Source: Tubulanus polymorphus
Lineage: Eukaryota; Nemertea; Palaeonemertea; Tubulaniformes; Tubulanidae
Assembly: GCF_964204645.1 (NCBI RefSeq)
Contig: NC_134028.1
Location: 17,584,153-17,644,152 of the forward strand
DNA length: 60,000 bases
Direction: 5' to 3'
Below, one piece after another: positions 1 through 10,226 of the stretch. How positions within the stretch are numbered: position 1 is the first letter of the stretch; the number at the start of each line of letters is the position of its first letter. The notes under the pieces were generated by a model. That model saw only the letters and a list, made by a program, of their open reading frames with translations, was not told the origin of the DNA and ran no database searches. A program made the position numbers and the translations under genes.

Positions 1-410
1 GATGTCCTTGCCTTTATCCCTTTGATGTTCTTGCCTTTTGTTTTTGTCTGATTACCCCTTAGTTTGTCTGCCTTTGAACCCTCTGGGCTTTGTTTTTAGA
101 TTACTTTAATCTTGCACTACATCCCCTTAGTTTGTCGTTTGCCTTCTTTGTTTTCTTCCTTAGTGTTCCGGTTTTTGTTATTTAATTACTTTAATCTTAA
201 TCCTTTAATCTTAATCATTTGTCATATTCTTGAATAAATATCCAGTTATTTGATTTTGTTCTCAGTACGCCTGATGATGGTTAGCCGAAACGTCGCTCCT
301 CAAATACAATCATTCTGATATAGATATTTTCAATCTTGCCTTCGTTATTGTGGGATTTCTCTCGTCACTTTTTACACATTTTGGTTAACCTTTGTTAGCG
401 ATAGCAGAGT
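1..410 (+). repeat. Penelope-like 3' tail candidate with hammerhead-like motif
   Basis: No open frame. Pyrimidine-rich, with repeated TTAGTTTGTC and TTTAATCTTAATC blocks. It ends in CTGATGATGG-TTAGCCGAAACGTCG (271-295), followed by a conserved tail containing TTCGTTATTGTGGGATTTCTC. A related arrangement (CTGAAGATGG, then CGAAACGTTG, then TTTTCGTTATCATTGTG) occurs at 7432-7510, so this is a dispersed repeat. CTGATGA followed by GAAA is the core of hammerhead ribozymes, which are known from Penelope-like elements. Assignment to that family is inference. Confidence 0.35.
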
Positions 411-1616
411 TGGCATTGTACCAATTATGTAAAATCACGCTAGGTTTTTTTATGTGACCATTTTTTTCATTCAGGAATAAAAATCTTCAGACCATAGACG
501 GATTTCCGACCTTTTCTAACATTTTCTTTATTCCTGAGATCAGTGTAAATCGCCTCAATCGCGGGCGTCACATCGGAGTGCTCCGTAGTTAGGAGTGCTC
601 CCTAAGACGGTTTTCGGCTGTAGTTAGCACAGCTGTGGAGTTGGGAGAAACCAATATGGCGTCTCATTCGAAAATGGGCTCTAATTCAGACTCATTAAAC
701 TATTAATATTTTGACCAAAGGAAAGTTAAGTTTTTTGGCTAAAAGTTACTGATTTTTGTTCTCCAAAAAAATTATTTTTCCTTAAAATATTTTCCAACTT
801 TTTCAATATGGGCCGTTTACATCCCTGTTCATTGGTTCTTGGCCTAAAAAATGTATAATTGATGCGATCAAAGATATGCCAAACGTCTGTTGATGGCGTG
901 GTCGGAGGCGTATTCGTCTATTCCAAACCCGTTTAGGTTTTCAAGACGGTTTGCTCCAAACGCATTTGTTTACCATCGAAACCAAACCGGTATGACAAAA
1001 CCGACTTATTCGTTAACCATCAAACTTATAACAGTTAGCTGAACCGATCAATTATCCTATGGAGTATGCTTGGTGGGTTTGATGACGTTTACAAAATGGT
1101 GGACACGGAAAGTTGTGCGCAGTAAGTTCACTAAAAAAATCGCATTATTCTATATTTTGGCGCGATATTCACCGATCACAGGGATATTAGCGATAAAAGC
1201 TAAATCTGTTTACATGTATATAATACAGTGCATTTATCGTTGATCAGCAAAACAATGTATGCAGTGTTTTGTCCTACTTTCGCCTTCATTCATCTTCTTG
1301 CATCAGTCACCACAGATTGCAGCACATGGTGGTAGGCCTATCACGCTCCATCGCATCTGACATAAAAATGAGCAGCGTCCAAATGAGCAGTGTCTTCTTA
1401 AAAAGTTTACTTTCCTAAAAAATTGGCTCTATTATATTTGTAGGCAGGAAAATGGTTACTGGAGACCATTATCATTAGATTTTGGTGATCGAATTGTCAG
1501 TGTTGTCATTCATTGATTTACCAACATGGAGCAAAGTTCAAGAAAATGGTAAGTGTCAACAATTCAATCCTAATTGATGCCAACATTTGCATTAACATTA
1601 GGTAGTAGATTGGTTT
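411..1616. other. No gene recognised
   Basis: About 1.2 kb with no open frame over 60 codons that resembles a protein and no repeat shared with the rest of the window that I could see. Ordinary non-coding DNA as far as can be read. Confidence 0.5.
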
Positions 1617-2290
1617 TTAGCCCTCTTGGGACTCTAGTCCCAGCGGGCTATTGCGTTCACTTTTTGTCCGTCGTCCGTTTGTCCATCCGTCCGTAGACGG
1701 AATCCAGTTATTTTGGGAAGTTTTGAGGACGCTTCAAGGTTATGTCTTGATATTTGGTTTATACATGTATCTACCCTTGACAAATCTTCAGCCCAAAAAC
1801 TGGCACTGTCAGATTCAAGATGGCCGACTAACAGCCATTGCTGTTCGCCAAAATCAGCACTTCGTACACATTTTCGAAGATTTCGAGGGAAGACGCTTTA
1901 TCAATTACCTTGATCGTTGGTATATATTTGTATACCCCAAGGGCCCATCAGCATGAGAAAAATTGGGTCGATCGGACTCAAGATGGCTGTCCTGTGACCT
2001 TTTTTGTGTCCAAAAATGTCAATTTTGGCCTGAATTCTGTGTCCTGTAGCTTCCTAATGGTTTGCCATTTTTCATGCAATTTTTGATGGGTATTCTTGGG
2101 AAAGGGATCTCTAATACCCGCGACAGGTATATTTGATCAGGCAATTATGACGCAATTGGCGGCCATCTTGGTGTCATCATTACTCATTCGTAGATGGAAA
2201 AAAGTTTTTCCACATTATATTGATACTTAAGCATATTTTGTTACCACAATCAATTGGAAAGTTGCAGCTTCTGATTTCCGATATGGCGGA
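1617..2290 (+). repeat. Dispersed repeat 'R150', 5' part (copy 1)
   Basis: Starts with a short hairpin (TTGGGACTCTAGTCCCAGCGGG) split here as TTGGGACTCT and AGTCCCAGCGGG, followed by GTCCGTC repeats and TAGACGGAATCCAGTTATTT. The same start is found at 13437 and 20182. The open frames here are chance readings of the repeat: three overlap and none resembles a protein. The 3' part of the same copy lies at 4672-5286, so a LINE relic probably sits inside it. Confidence 0.7.
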
Positions 2291-2569
2291 CTAAGCTGGT
2301 CGGTGGTCAAGCCGGAGAGTGATTATCAAATAATTGGTGGTATTGCTGCTATAATTGTAGTTTTATACATGTACCAAGCAACGTCAATAACTTTCTGGTT
2401 CCTCCGAGCCCAACTTTGTTTAAATTAGAGTTATCGTTCCTGGAAATCTGAAAAACCTGAGTTTCCACTTATTCTAAAACTGCCTCGTCATACTGCTCCA
2501 CCGTTTTCTCATTCGTACTGGTAGACATAGCCGTACTGATATTCACAGTCGATTCAATCGCATTGACCC

Positions 2570-3345
2570 TTTATTAGTTGGGCATAATCGTGAAAATGTC
2601 TACCCAAGCAACAAATAAAACGCCTGGACAAAAAGAGATTTCAGGGTCCTGTCCCCAGATCAGGATATAGCTAGCCCTGAACATAAGAGAACAACAGTAA
2701 CGCCCGGTCCAGTCACTCAGGTCCAGGTCGACACTGCAAAATGACCTGCAGCCAACAGTCCCCAACAATGACCAAATATTTCAACTTCTGGACATGATGA
2801 ATGGATTGAATAGTCTCGAACGCGCTGAGCTTAAAATCGAGCAAATAGTCTCGAACGTGCTGAGCTTGAAATCGAGCAGCTCTCCCAAGAAAACATCGAT
2901 CTTAAACACAGATCGATGGAACAGAACGTAGTTATTTTCAACATGGAGAAGGAAACTGGCGAAAATTGCCGAAAAGTAGCAACCGACTTCTTCGTAGACA
3001 ACATGAAAGTGCCGTGAGATAAAATGGAGACCAGCATAGTCATCGATGTTGCCCACCGAATGGGCAAGGGCTCATCTAAAAGCAGGCCCATCGTTGTTCG
3101 CTTCACTACCCGTAAAGGAAAGTTAGAAGTCATGAGCTACTGCAAAAACCTTAAAGGTGAAAGATCAATTTCCTAACGAGATCAACGACAGGGCAGCAAT
3201 TGAGTAAATTCAAACAGCTGCGGGCTGATCGTAACAACAAAGTTTCGTTGATCCGTGATAATTTGTTTGTCAACGGCAAACTTCAACCACCAGATTTTTC
3301 GCGGGATCCTCTATCACTGGATGTTGCAGATATACTTCTCGTTTA
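2570..3345 (+). pseudogene. Non-LTR retrotransposon ORF1 relic
   Basis: In the plus strand, around 2860-3150, one frame reads as a coiled-coil segment (EQLSQENIDLKHRSMEQN) leading into an RRM-like block with VVIFNM and DVAHRMGKGSSKSRPIVVRF. These are the usual landmarks of LINE ORF1 nucleic-acid chaperones. A following block (3165-3345) keeps the typical tail 'LIRDNLFVNGKL'. In-frame stops and frame changes break it, for example at the TGA near 3017. The minus-strand frames here are shadows. Function in a live element would be binding its own RNA. Confidence 0.6.
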
Positions 3346-3369
3346 GGATACAGTCTAAACTACCGTCGT

Positions 3370-4435
3370 CAATCGCTGCGAAATGAAGGCGTATTGTTTA
3401 CCAGTCAGAACGAATCTGACATCAAAGGGGCACTGGCTAGGATCCGACCCTGGCGTCTTACTTGATGCAAGTTTCCCTATGCGTATCGCTCAATTCATGA
3501 CGACTCAGTGATCTCCGGTTTTTCTGATGAAAGGGAATACGGTATCGGCCGTTTAATGTTATCGTTAATGGAAAGGGTTAAGTTGTTCGGCTTAGTAGCC
3601 ATCGAAAATAACTCCTCACTTTGAGTACTGCGATATCATCTACCAGGGAGCCTCTCCTAATCTAAACAAACTGGAGAGGATTCACTACAGAGCTGCGATC
3701 CTTGTCTCCGGTTGTATCCACGGCTCAAACACTAATAAGGTGCTGCAAATTTTGAACTGGCAAACTCTAGTCGCCAGGCGTAAAGAGCGTCAAATGCTGT
3801 GTATGTTTAAAGTAAAAAACCGGTTTGTCCCACCATATTTAAATTCAATTTTCTTAAATTTCCATATCGTGGCAAGCAATCAACCTCGTGCAACCTTAGA
3901 ACGCAGCAACCTTTTAGAATCCCAGCACCTTTTTCTACATTAATGAGGCGATCACCCATTGTTCAACTTATGGAACAATGGAATAATGTTACACCTGAGC
4001 TTCAAAACTGCGATTCATTTTCCCTTTTCTAATCTAGAACCTGCTTTAATAAATACCACTCCAATGTTGTTAGTTCAACCATAATAAAAAACCTCAATCG
4101 AAATGAAGAAATCTGCCTAAAACCTTCCTAATCTCATTTCTATTCACATAATTTCGTTGATGTAAGTGATCCTGACTGCCCCTACTGCAACCAAATTCAA
4201 TCGACAACACATTTCCTTCTTTAGGGTCGAGGACCTTCCCTCCAGCATGACTTTTCTAAACTCCTCACTTTGCTTGATTCCCTACAACTACTTCCGTATT
4301 TCAATAGATCAAATATGTTGAATAAATGTGAATTCCTACTTTTTGGAAATTCCATTTATAACTATGATTTCAACTCGACAGTAATCTGTCTTGTCGCTAA
4401 ATTCATTTCTAGAAACCAAAGAATCTCTAACTGAT
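3370..4435 (+). pseudogene. Non-LTR retrotransposon ORF2 C-terminal relic
   Basis: Fragments in several frames recall the end of a LINE reverse-transcriptase protein. At 3620-3860 the reading is FEYCDIIYQGASPNLNKLER, then an 'IHYRAAILVSG' block, NWQTLVARRKERQ and VPPYLN. At 4160-4240 there is a Cys-x2-Cys...His motif (CPYCNQIQSTTHFLL) as in the C-terminal zinc-binding tail of such proteins. The RT catalytic core (YADD-type box) is not seen. The block follows the ORF1 relic directly, so both belong to one decayed, 5'- and centre-deleted LINE. Confidence 0.6.
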
Positions 4436-4600
4436 GATGATAATCATCATTATCATTTACTATTATTTATTATTATTTTACATTATTGTTAAACATTATT
4501 TTTACTTTTATTGTTACAACTCATTGCTACTATCATTACCATTATTATTATCATCCTTTGGTGTAATTATCAGTTTATGTGTGTAATTGTAATTGCTTGT
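4436..4600. repeat. Low-complexity ATT/TTA-rich tract
   Basis: Runs of TTATTATTTAT and CATTATTATTATCATC directly after the LINE relic. This is consistent with a degenerate 3' tail or a simple-sequence tract. Confidence 0.6.
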
Positions 4601-4671
4601 TATGTCCTCTGGACCTTAGCAAGTATTTATTTTGTATACCATTGACTTCTTTGATAAAATTAATTTAACAT

Positions 4672-5286
4672 TACATGGTCTATGATCGTGGTGAGTTTCA
4701 ATGTCATTGGTTTTTGCATTTGGCCACCAGGGGGCGGTGAACAATGCAATAACTCAGTATTTCTATATTATATTCGTACCTATGCATATGTTGTTACCGC
4801 AATCAATTGGAAAGTTGTAGCCTAGCTCATGACATGGTCTATGATTATGGTGAGTTTCAAGGACATTAGTTATTCTACATGGTCACTTGGCTTTGAATTA
4901 TAGAATTACGTAGTATTTCCTTATTATATTGGTACCTGATCATATTTTGTCACTATGATCAATTGCTAAGTTGTAGCTCATGACATGTTCTATAATTATG
5001 GTGAGTTTCAAGGTCATGGGCTTTGCATATGGTCACCAGCGGGCATTGAATAGTAGAATAACTTAATATTTTTCATATATTGGTAACTAGGCATATTTTG
5101 GTACCACAATCAATAACAAAATTGTAGCTGCTGACATGTTCTATGATTGTGGTGAGTTTCAAGGTCATTGTATTTTTTCAAGGTCATTGGATGGGGTGTT
5201 GAATATTGAAATTGTTAGATTTTTGAGCATCTGCATCCACTTCCCAAGTGGGCGTGGTGTCCCTGGACCCCTAGTTGAAATTTGTC
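4672..5286 (+). repeat. Repeat 'R150', tandem units and 3' end (copy 1)
   Basis: Four degenerate units of about 150 bp. Each has TATGATTGTGGTGAGTTTCA, GGTCATTGG, a CACCAGGGGGCG core, then TTGGTACCTAGGCATATTTTG and ACCACAATCAATTGCAAAG (slightly varied). It ends in CCCAAGTGGGCGTGGTGTCC and CTGGACCCCTAGTT, the same end as the copy finishing near 20862. The CCCAAGTGGG end is the complement of the CCACTTGGGA-type start, so the whole repeat has short inverted ends like a non-autonomous DNA element. Confidence 0.7.
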
Positions 5287-5644
5287 AACCATACAATTTG
5301 TTAATATTTGCATTTTAGATACCGAGACCATCGAAGAATTGAAGAAAGCGGTAGTCGATTCCGAGAGATGCTCAATGTGGACTTGGTTAGTCTAATTTTC
5401 TTAAGGGAGGGATGTGATATACTTTCTGGAATTCCATTTCTCAATTTTCTCAAATATTTAGGTGGGATAGGAAATAAATAATTTTTTTGGTAGAAAAATA
5501 TCGTTATTTTCTAATTCCACCGGCTAGTCTTGCTCTATGCTAATCTCGTATCTCTTTACTCCTATCATTCCAAAAGTAACCCCCCATTACCTACATTGTT
5601 TAAAGTCTTTCTAGGATTCAATTTGCAACATTGCTTCTCTTTTC

Positions 5645-5982
5645 AGCTGCATCTGTTGCAACAGAAGTTCCACCAGGATCAGAAAGCACGGAATCATCAG
5701 AAACTGAAACAGAATTATTTGCCTTTGGTGCTACATTTGATACTGCGATGCCAAGGGAGGCAGTTATTCATATCATACAGCTGCACAAAAAGCATGCCAG
5801 GGAATTCCAGATCCGTGCATCAAGAAAAGAACTGTTTGGGAAAAGCTCTCCTAGGAATTGCAGAAACTTGGATATTCTTATTCATGGCAGCAGATAAAAA
5901 CCAAATGGAATGATATAACTCTCAGATACAGAAAAAAAAGTCTTGACATTGAAAAGGCCAAATTAGAGGTTTTCAAATAAAT
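5645..5982 (+). pseudogene. Myb/SANT-like accessory protein of Harbinger element (broken)
   Basis: A probable splice acceptor (TTTTCAG) precedes an acidic Ser/Glu-rich stretch. Then comes a three-helix DNA-binding block in shifted frames: 'AVIHIIQLHKKHAREFQ', then 'VWEKLS' with an in-frame TAG, then 'ELQKLGYSYSWQQIKTKWND' and 'LRYRKKSLDIEKAKLEVFK' before a stop. The spaced tryptophans and the KTKWND signature are typical of the Myb/SANT-like protein that helps Harbinger transposases reach the nucleus and bind element ends. At least one frameshift near 5810 and one nonsense codon break it. Confidence 0.6.
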
Positions 5983-6270
5983 CCTGGATACATTTTAACT
6001 AGGCACTTATGTAGTGGGCTTTTATATACGTATATATCAATTGAAACCTCAATATGAGGTTCAGTATTTTGTTAAATTTTTTATCTGTAGGCAAATATTG
6101 CCTGTATGATTTTGAATTTTTGTTGGTAAATTTTTTATCTTTAGGCCTAGTCAAATATCTCTTAAAGAGATAATATTTTGGTAATTTTATACTGTTCAGT
6201 TATGAAAATGACCATCTTAATTTGAGATGTGGAATTATGATAATGTCCTGTATCATTTATCTTCTCTCTA

Positions 6271-6963
6271 TTAGTCTGAGGCGTTGTTCTCCAATCCAAT
6301 CAGTGTAAAAGACATACAATAGTGAATTGATACACAATGAAACCATTTATTCTTCAGATGAGTTTCTACATGGACAAGATTATGCTTAGAGCATTGTGTT
6401 TCTGTTCTGCAGTGGGTTGTATTTTGGCTACACTGTCTACTTGAGGGACAGTTTCTTCTGCAAGACCTTCCTCCAAGTAATTGATGAAATCTTCTTCGCT
6501 TGTCAAGACAAATATTGTGCAGAACAAATACACTAGAAATGAAGGAAACGATTCGCTTTATGTCAATCATGTTGATATATTTCAACCGACGGAAGCTTCC
6601 CTTCGCAACACCGAAAGCATGTTCTATTGGTATTTGCATAGAGCTTTGCTTATGATTATAATCCTTTTTAGCATGGCTTAGGTTACCAGTGTCTTTATAC
6701 GGTACCATCATGAAATCTGTTATCGGGTAGGCAGAGTCTCCAAGAATGTGGCTGTTATCAGGGAACATTTTTGATCGAGTTAAAGGATTTTCAACCAAAG
6801 AGCAGAACGGACTGTTACTATATACCCTGGCATCATGCGAGGGCCCTGGCCAACTAACGAATATTTCAGTGAAGTATAGTTCATGGTCACAAATAGCCAT
6901 ACAATTGATGTAGTGGAATTTCTTGCATTCGATGTATGTTTCTGGGTCCTTAATCGGTCCTCC
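6271..6963 (-). pseudogene. Harbinger transposase, C-terminal part
   Basis: An open frame of 209 aa from 6900 reads MAICDHELYFTEIF, VSWPGPSHDARVYSNS, ILGDSAYPITDFMMVPY and PIEHAFGVAKGSFRRLKY. These are landmarks of the HARBI1-type DDE nuclease: the second catalytic Asp in GDSAYP and the Glu in the EHAFG block. Upstream of 6900 the frame stays open (DPETYIECKKFHYIN) to the hAT insertion at 6964 and resumes across it at 9118. The C-terminus after 'HNICL' is shifted. It would cut and rejoin Harbinger ends, but is dead here. Confidence 0.8.
6957..6963. repeat. Target-site duplication, left (GTCCTCC)
   Basis: GTCCTCC lies immediately before the CAGGGAAG end and again immediately after CTTCCCTG at 9112-9118. 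Removing one copy and the insert leaves the Harbinger transposase frame continuous, which shows it is a duplication made at insertion. Confidence 0.85.
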
Positions 6964-7195
6964 CAGGGAAGTGTGATGAGATGGAATTCGGACGCTATTG
7001 TGCAGCTCTTGTCGAATGTGCGTTGTAATTGCCCTAAAGCCGATAACGGTTCGTCGGCGAGCGCTTTGTTACGTAACGCGCCGATAAGCGATAACCAGCG
7101 AGATCGGGAATCTCCGTAATAATTCAGTTGTTTCCGAATATCGGTTTTTCATCCCATAATAAACTTATATAAAAATTCCTCTGTAAACTGGTTAA

Positions 7196-7520
7196 ACTCA
7201 AACCTGATTTCCCCTCATCAATTTTAGTCGATCAACTTGTATTCACAATTGTCTTAAATTTAAGTGCCCCCTAGTTTGTCTCTTAACTGCTTCTCTTTAA
7301 TCTGTTTTAGCGTGTAACTGTTTCTACGTTAATTTTCCTTTAGTTTGTATCATCTGTGATTACTTGAATTAGTCTCTTTGTCTCTGGATTGTATATATCT
7401 CTCATAATTTCTGTAGTATTCATTATTTCTGAAGATGGCTATTAGGACATAGACGAAACGTTGAATATACTACTAACATTTTTGGACTTTTTCGTTATCA
7501 TTGTGCGATCTCTACATCGC
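7196..7520 (+). repeat. Penelope-like tail candidate, second copy
   Basis: Same build as 1-410: pyrimidine-rich TTAGTTTGT blocks, then CTGAAGATGG (7432), CGAAACGTTG (7457) and a TTTCGTTATCATTGTGCGAT end. It lies inside the hAT-like element, so it was carried in or inserted later. No protein is visible. Confidence 0.35.
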
Positions 7521-7577
7521 TTCAGACGGATATAGTGTTTTATCAATCGTGATATCGGTTCTTTCCGCTGTATTAAA

Positions 7578-8194
7578 ATGGCAACGGTTGTCAACGAAAT
7601 TATAAATGATGACGATTTTGACGAACTATTCTTTGATAGTGACGAATTGGTTCAGATCGATACGGAAATATTAAGGGAATCCTCTGGATCAGGATCAACT
7701 AATTCGGCCGATTCTAGTGAGTGTTATTCCTTTTGAATCAATGAAATATCGGAATAGTTTCCACCTAATTGCAGGCACTTTATTCTTTCCTTTTCTTTTT
7801 CATATAGGTACTTCTCAGGCTCAGCTGACCAGAGACTGCGATCTGAACACGAGAAAACACACATACAGGTATTTTTTACATTTATTTTTATAATCAATAC
7901 AATCCTTTTAGGTTATAAAATAATAAACGAATACAGAAAATAATATATAAACATAATATAAAAAATCCAGATAAGTACATGTTAAAATAATAATCATTAT
8001 TATTATTTTCGCAGGAACACTATATATTTGGAAAAGGCTATGACTGAAGTGATTAACCATCGAGTATTTAAATTCAGTTCAAATGGAATGGCAGCAGTAC
8101 ATTATGGAAAATCGATCGATAAAATTTTGGCTACAAATACGTCGCCGTCCAGACTTGGAATTAACCAGTGGTTTACATGTCCATTGTTTTAATT
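7578..8194 (+). CDS. Three-exon small gene inside the hAT-like element
   Basis: Exon 1 starts at ATG 7578 (MATVVNEIINDDDFDELFF) and reads an acidic, Ser-rich region to a TCTA|GTGAGT donor near 7718. Exon 2 (about 7808-7869) lies between a TTTTTCATATAG acceptor and a CAG|GTATTT donor. Exon 3 starts after TTTTCGCAG (about 8014) and reads 'EKAMTEVINHRVFKFSSNG' and 'SPSRLGINQWFTCPLF' to TAA at 8192-8194. Phases match across both introns, giving roughly 125 aa. I do not recognise the protein. It may be an accessory gene of the element or an accidental fit. No expression evidence is available from sequence. Confidence 0.45.
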
Positions 8195-8409
8195 TGATAG
8201 TCACAGGGACAGTTTTTTTAACGTTTTTGTTCTTACGCCATTTTTGTAATTTGACACGACACATATTAGATATATATCGGGTACTGTTCAGTATCATCAT
8301 CAAAATCAATGTTGAACAACTCCTTCACATGGCTTTTGAAATTATTTTTATCGATAGGACGACGATCCGGAGGTTTCGCATTTTTTCCACACAATCGACA
8401 AAGATCCAT
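8079..8409 (-). pseudogene. Treble-Cys zinc-finger relic (CRLCG type), antisense to exon 3
   Basis: From ATG at 8409 the minus strand reads MDLCRLCGKNAKPPDRR, then FKSHVKELFNIDFDDD, then a stop. The neighbouring frame resumes with 'MCRVKLQKWRKN'. A two-base loss at the YI/NMC junction (about 8269) would explain both the stop and the missing first Cys of a second Cys-x2-Cys pair. C-x2-C, about 40 residues, C-x2-C and then a basic 'KLQKWRK' helix is a layout seen in ZAD-like and other transposon-associated zinc domains. The family is uncertain. Confidence 0.4.
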
Positions 8410-9079
8410 GACTAAAAACAAGAAAAGGTTAATTAAATGAGATTGCTGATGCTATTTAGGCAACTTGGTTTATATGGGGGACAATAACTTGTAGGCCTAA
8501 TGTAAGCGTTATTAAGTAACATTATTATGTAGTAAATACACATTTTAAAGATCACTTCGTGTATATGTTTGTGTCGTAACATAGCAACATGACGTCAGAA
8601 ACGAAAGCTGCGCGAGTCTGGGCCGAAATATTTGACATCTTCAAGGCCCAAATAACGCTAAACCCGGAATCGGAACGAACTGGCAAAAACATATGTTTAA
8701 CACATAAAAATAGACTTTAATCACAATATAAATACTTAATGTTCCGATACCGGGTTTCGGAGATATAGAAGAGTAAAAATACATACCTTTTTGGACAAAT
8801 TTTACGAGAAATTGTTGAATTTCAACCGATTTTCTAAAGAAAAATATGTGTATACACAGCCACTTCCACGTTGTTCAATGAACTGCAGTGCGCATGCGTA
8901 GTATCGATCGCAGAACATTTATCGGGCTAAAACTATTGCGGGTTGTTCTGCGACCAAATCAAAGTTGATGTTGACTGGTGTTCAGCTGGTAACACACACT
9001 CGATAAGCGTAGCTTACTGCTGTTGCGGTAACCTTTGATGTACGGGCTGAATTGAATAGCCTACATCCGGCAATTAAAA
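8410..9079. other. No gene recognised inside hAT-like element
   Basis: Non-coding interior between the zinc-finger relic and the right terminal repeat. No open frame of note. Confidence 0.5.
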
Positions 9080-9111
9080 GCGTCCGTATTCCATCTCATC
9101 ACACTTCCCTG

Positions 9112-9240
9112 GTCCTCCTAAAGGTATATGTGTGCTCCCAAGACTTTAAGAAACCCTTTCTTCCGTGAAAAACCATCCATCACCTTCTGTACTCGACTCG
9201 TGTTTTATGAATGTTGACATCTGCAGTTGTTTATTTATCA
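9112..9240 (-). pseudogene. Harbinger transposase, upstream part beyond the insertion
   Basis: Begins with the right copy of the GTCCTCC duplication. On the minus strand the frame reads THIPLGG directly into the PIKDPETY of the left part, the expected GTHI block after the first catalytic Asp. Slightly upstream the frame meets a stop near 9143, and the aspartate block is degraded (SLGSTHI). The N-terminal helix-turn-helix half is missing. Confidence 0.7.
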
Positions 9241-9256
9241 ACAAAGAGATGGATGC

Positions 9257-9376
9257 TGAAAAATAGAGATGCTAGAGATGCTAGTAGGAAATATCCGGAA
9301 TTCCGGAAATTTAGGATCACCGATGTCAATTCCGGAAATTTGGTGAGAATTCCTCGCGGCGACCAGTAATGGCACG
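9257..9376. mobile_element. hAT relic, left end (interrupted by Polinton fragment A)
   Basis: AGAGATGCTAG, doubled, then TCCGGAATTCCGGAAATTTAGG. The far end of the relic near 12650-12690 has the inverted counterpart (AATTCCGGAATTTTGG, then CCTAGCATCTCTG). The A+T-rich fragment A begins at 9377 within it. Confidence 0.45.
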
Positions 9377-9500
9377 AGTAATAGGGGTTTAGTTGGTTCA
9401 AGCCAAAGGTCGAACGGTCGAGCTCGTAAAAAATGAAAAACATGAAATTAATAACAATTTCTACTTGAATTAGTCGCGAAACTCATAAAAATGAACATTA
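9377..9500 (+). repeat. Terminal repeat of Polinton-like family (fragment A)
   Basis: AGTAATAGGGGTTTAGTTGG, then CAAAGGTCGAACGGTCGAGC, then AAAAATGAAAAACATG and CAATTTCTACTTGAATTAG. The same blocks occur at 38012-38115 and, inverted, at 38245-38353. Here only one arm is present, without the palindrome. Confidence 0.75.
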
Positions 9501-9608
9501 TTTACATGAATTTCATTTATTTTAAAATCATTTATATGTTAATTACAAAAGTGTGAGTAATAATTCATATTTTAACAGATTTCTAATAAAAATATAAGTA
9601 AAATAAAT

Positions 9609-10185
9609 GGATAACTAAAAGAATATAAAAGTGTGAGTGAAAAACATTATATTTCAGCAACAAATTTAGTGTCCGCAAGACATTATAAAATCGATAATAT
9701 TACTATGATTAATCAAATATTATCAAATGAAACATATTTAATTATTGAACTAGTAGATACTTTTGATAATGGCGTTAAAAATCCTAAATTGTTCAATACA
9801 GTTTTAAATTTTAAAGGAACTTTAGATGAAAACATAATTAATATTCTTAAAACTCCTTTCAATGAAAGAAATGATGATATAATACTTTCAAAAGATTACA
9901 ATGATTTGTTTAACTTAAGAATTGAAAAAAGACAATTATATTATCTCAATTTTGATAATAAACAAATTATCTATAATGAAAATTCATCAAATATTGGTAT
10001 TCAATGTGAATCAGTTAATAATAATTCTTATAAAGATATTGCAATTCAATGTGATTTAGAGAATGAATTCAAAAGATTTAATCGTAATGAAAAAATTCAT
10101 TGTTATTGCGGAGGTAAATATTAAAAATCACATAAATCAAAGCATTATGAACAATTCTACATTAAAAATAAATTAAATAATCAAA
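9609..10185 (+). pseudogene. C2HC zinc-binding protein of Polinton-like fragment, copy A
   Basis: The likely original ATG (9607-9609 region, after TAAAATAA) meets a stop after three codons. The main frame is open from about 9633 to 10124 (HYKIDNITMINQILSN, FDNGVKNPKLFNTVLNFKG, KTPFNERNDDIILSKDY). It ends in HCYCGGKY, with KSHKSKHYE in the next frame: a Cys-x-Cys...His-x3-4-His finger broken by one base. Homologues lie at 38502 (C) and 41849-42370 (D). It resembles no protein I can name. The short Q-C-D/E repeats (IQCESVNN, IQCDLENE) vary in number between copies. Its place beside the element end suggests a regulatory or end-binding role, which is inference only. Confidence 0.55.
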
Positions 10186-10226
10186 TAATTATTGAATTGA
10201 GTTAAATGATTTAAATATCTAATAGA

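Larger units (their letters stand above)
5300..6963. mobile_element. PIF/Harbinger DNA transposon, decayed, main part
   Basis: A plus-strand Myb/SANT-like pseudogene and a minus-strand DDE transposase pseudogene lie in opposite orientation, a common two-gene layout for Harbinger elements. The transposase continues across a hAT-like insertion to 9112 onward. I did not find convincing terminal repeats or the 3-bp target site. The element is inactive. Confidence 0.7.
6964..9111. mobile_element. hAT-like DNA element inside Harbinger transposase
   Basis: 2,148 bp bounded by 32-bp terminal inverted repeats (6964-6995 and 9080-9111, one mismatch) beginning CAGGGAAGTGTGATGAG. The CAGGG...CCCTG ends and a 7-bp duplication (8 bp if the terminal G is shared) fit the hAT superfamily. 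No hAT transposase is visible inside. Instead it carries a short spliced-looking gene, an antisense zinc-finger relic and a Penelope-like tail. It is probably non-autonomous. hAT membership rests on ends only. Confidence 0.75.

Noticed and set aside
1651-2086. Three overlapping 66-101-codon frames as small genes
   Set aside because: They lie in the R150 repeat, and the corresponding frames in other copies (13437, 20182) are broken or different.
2574-3133. Minus-strand frames of 64-100 codons
   Set aside because: Shadows of the plus-strand LINE ORF1 relic, whose RRM and coiled-coil landmarks are on the plus strand.
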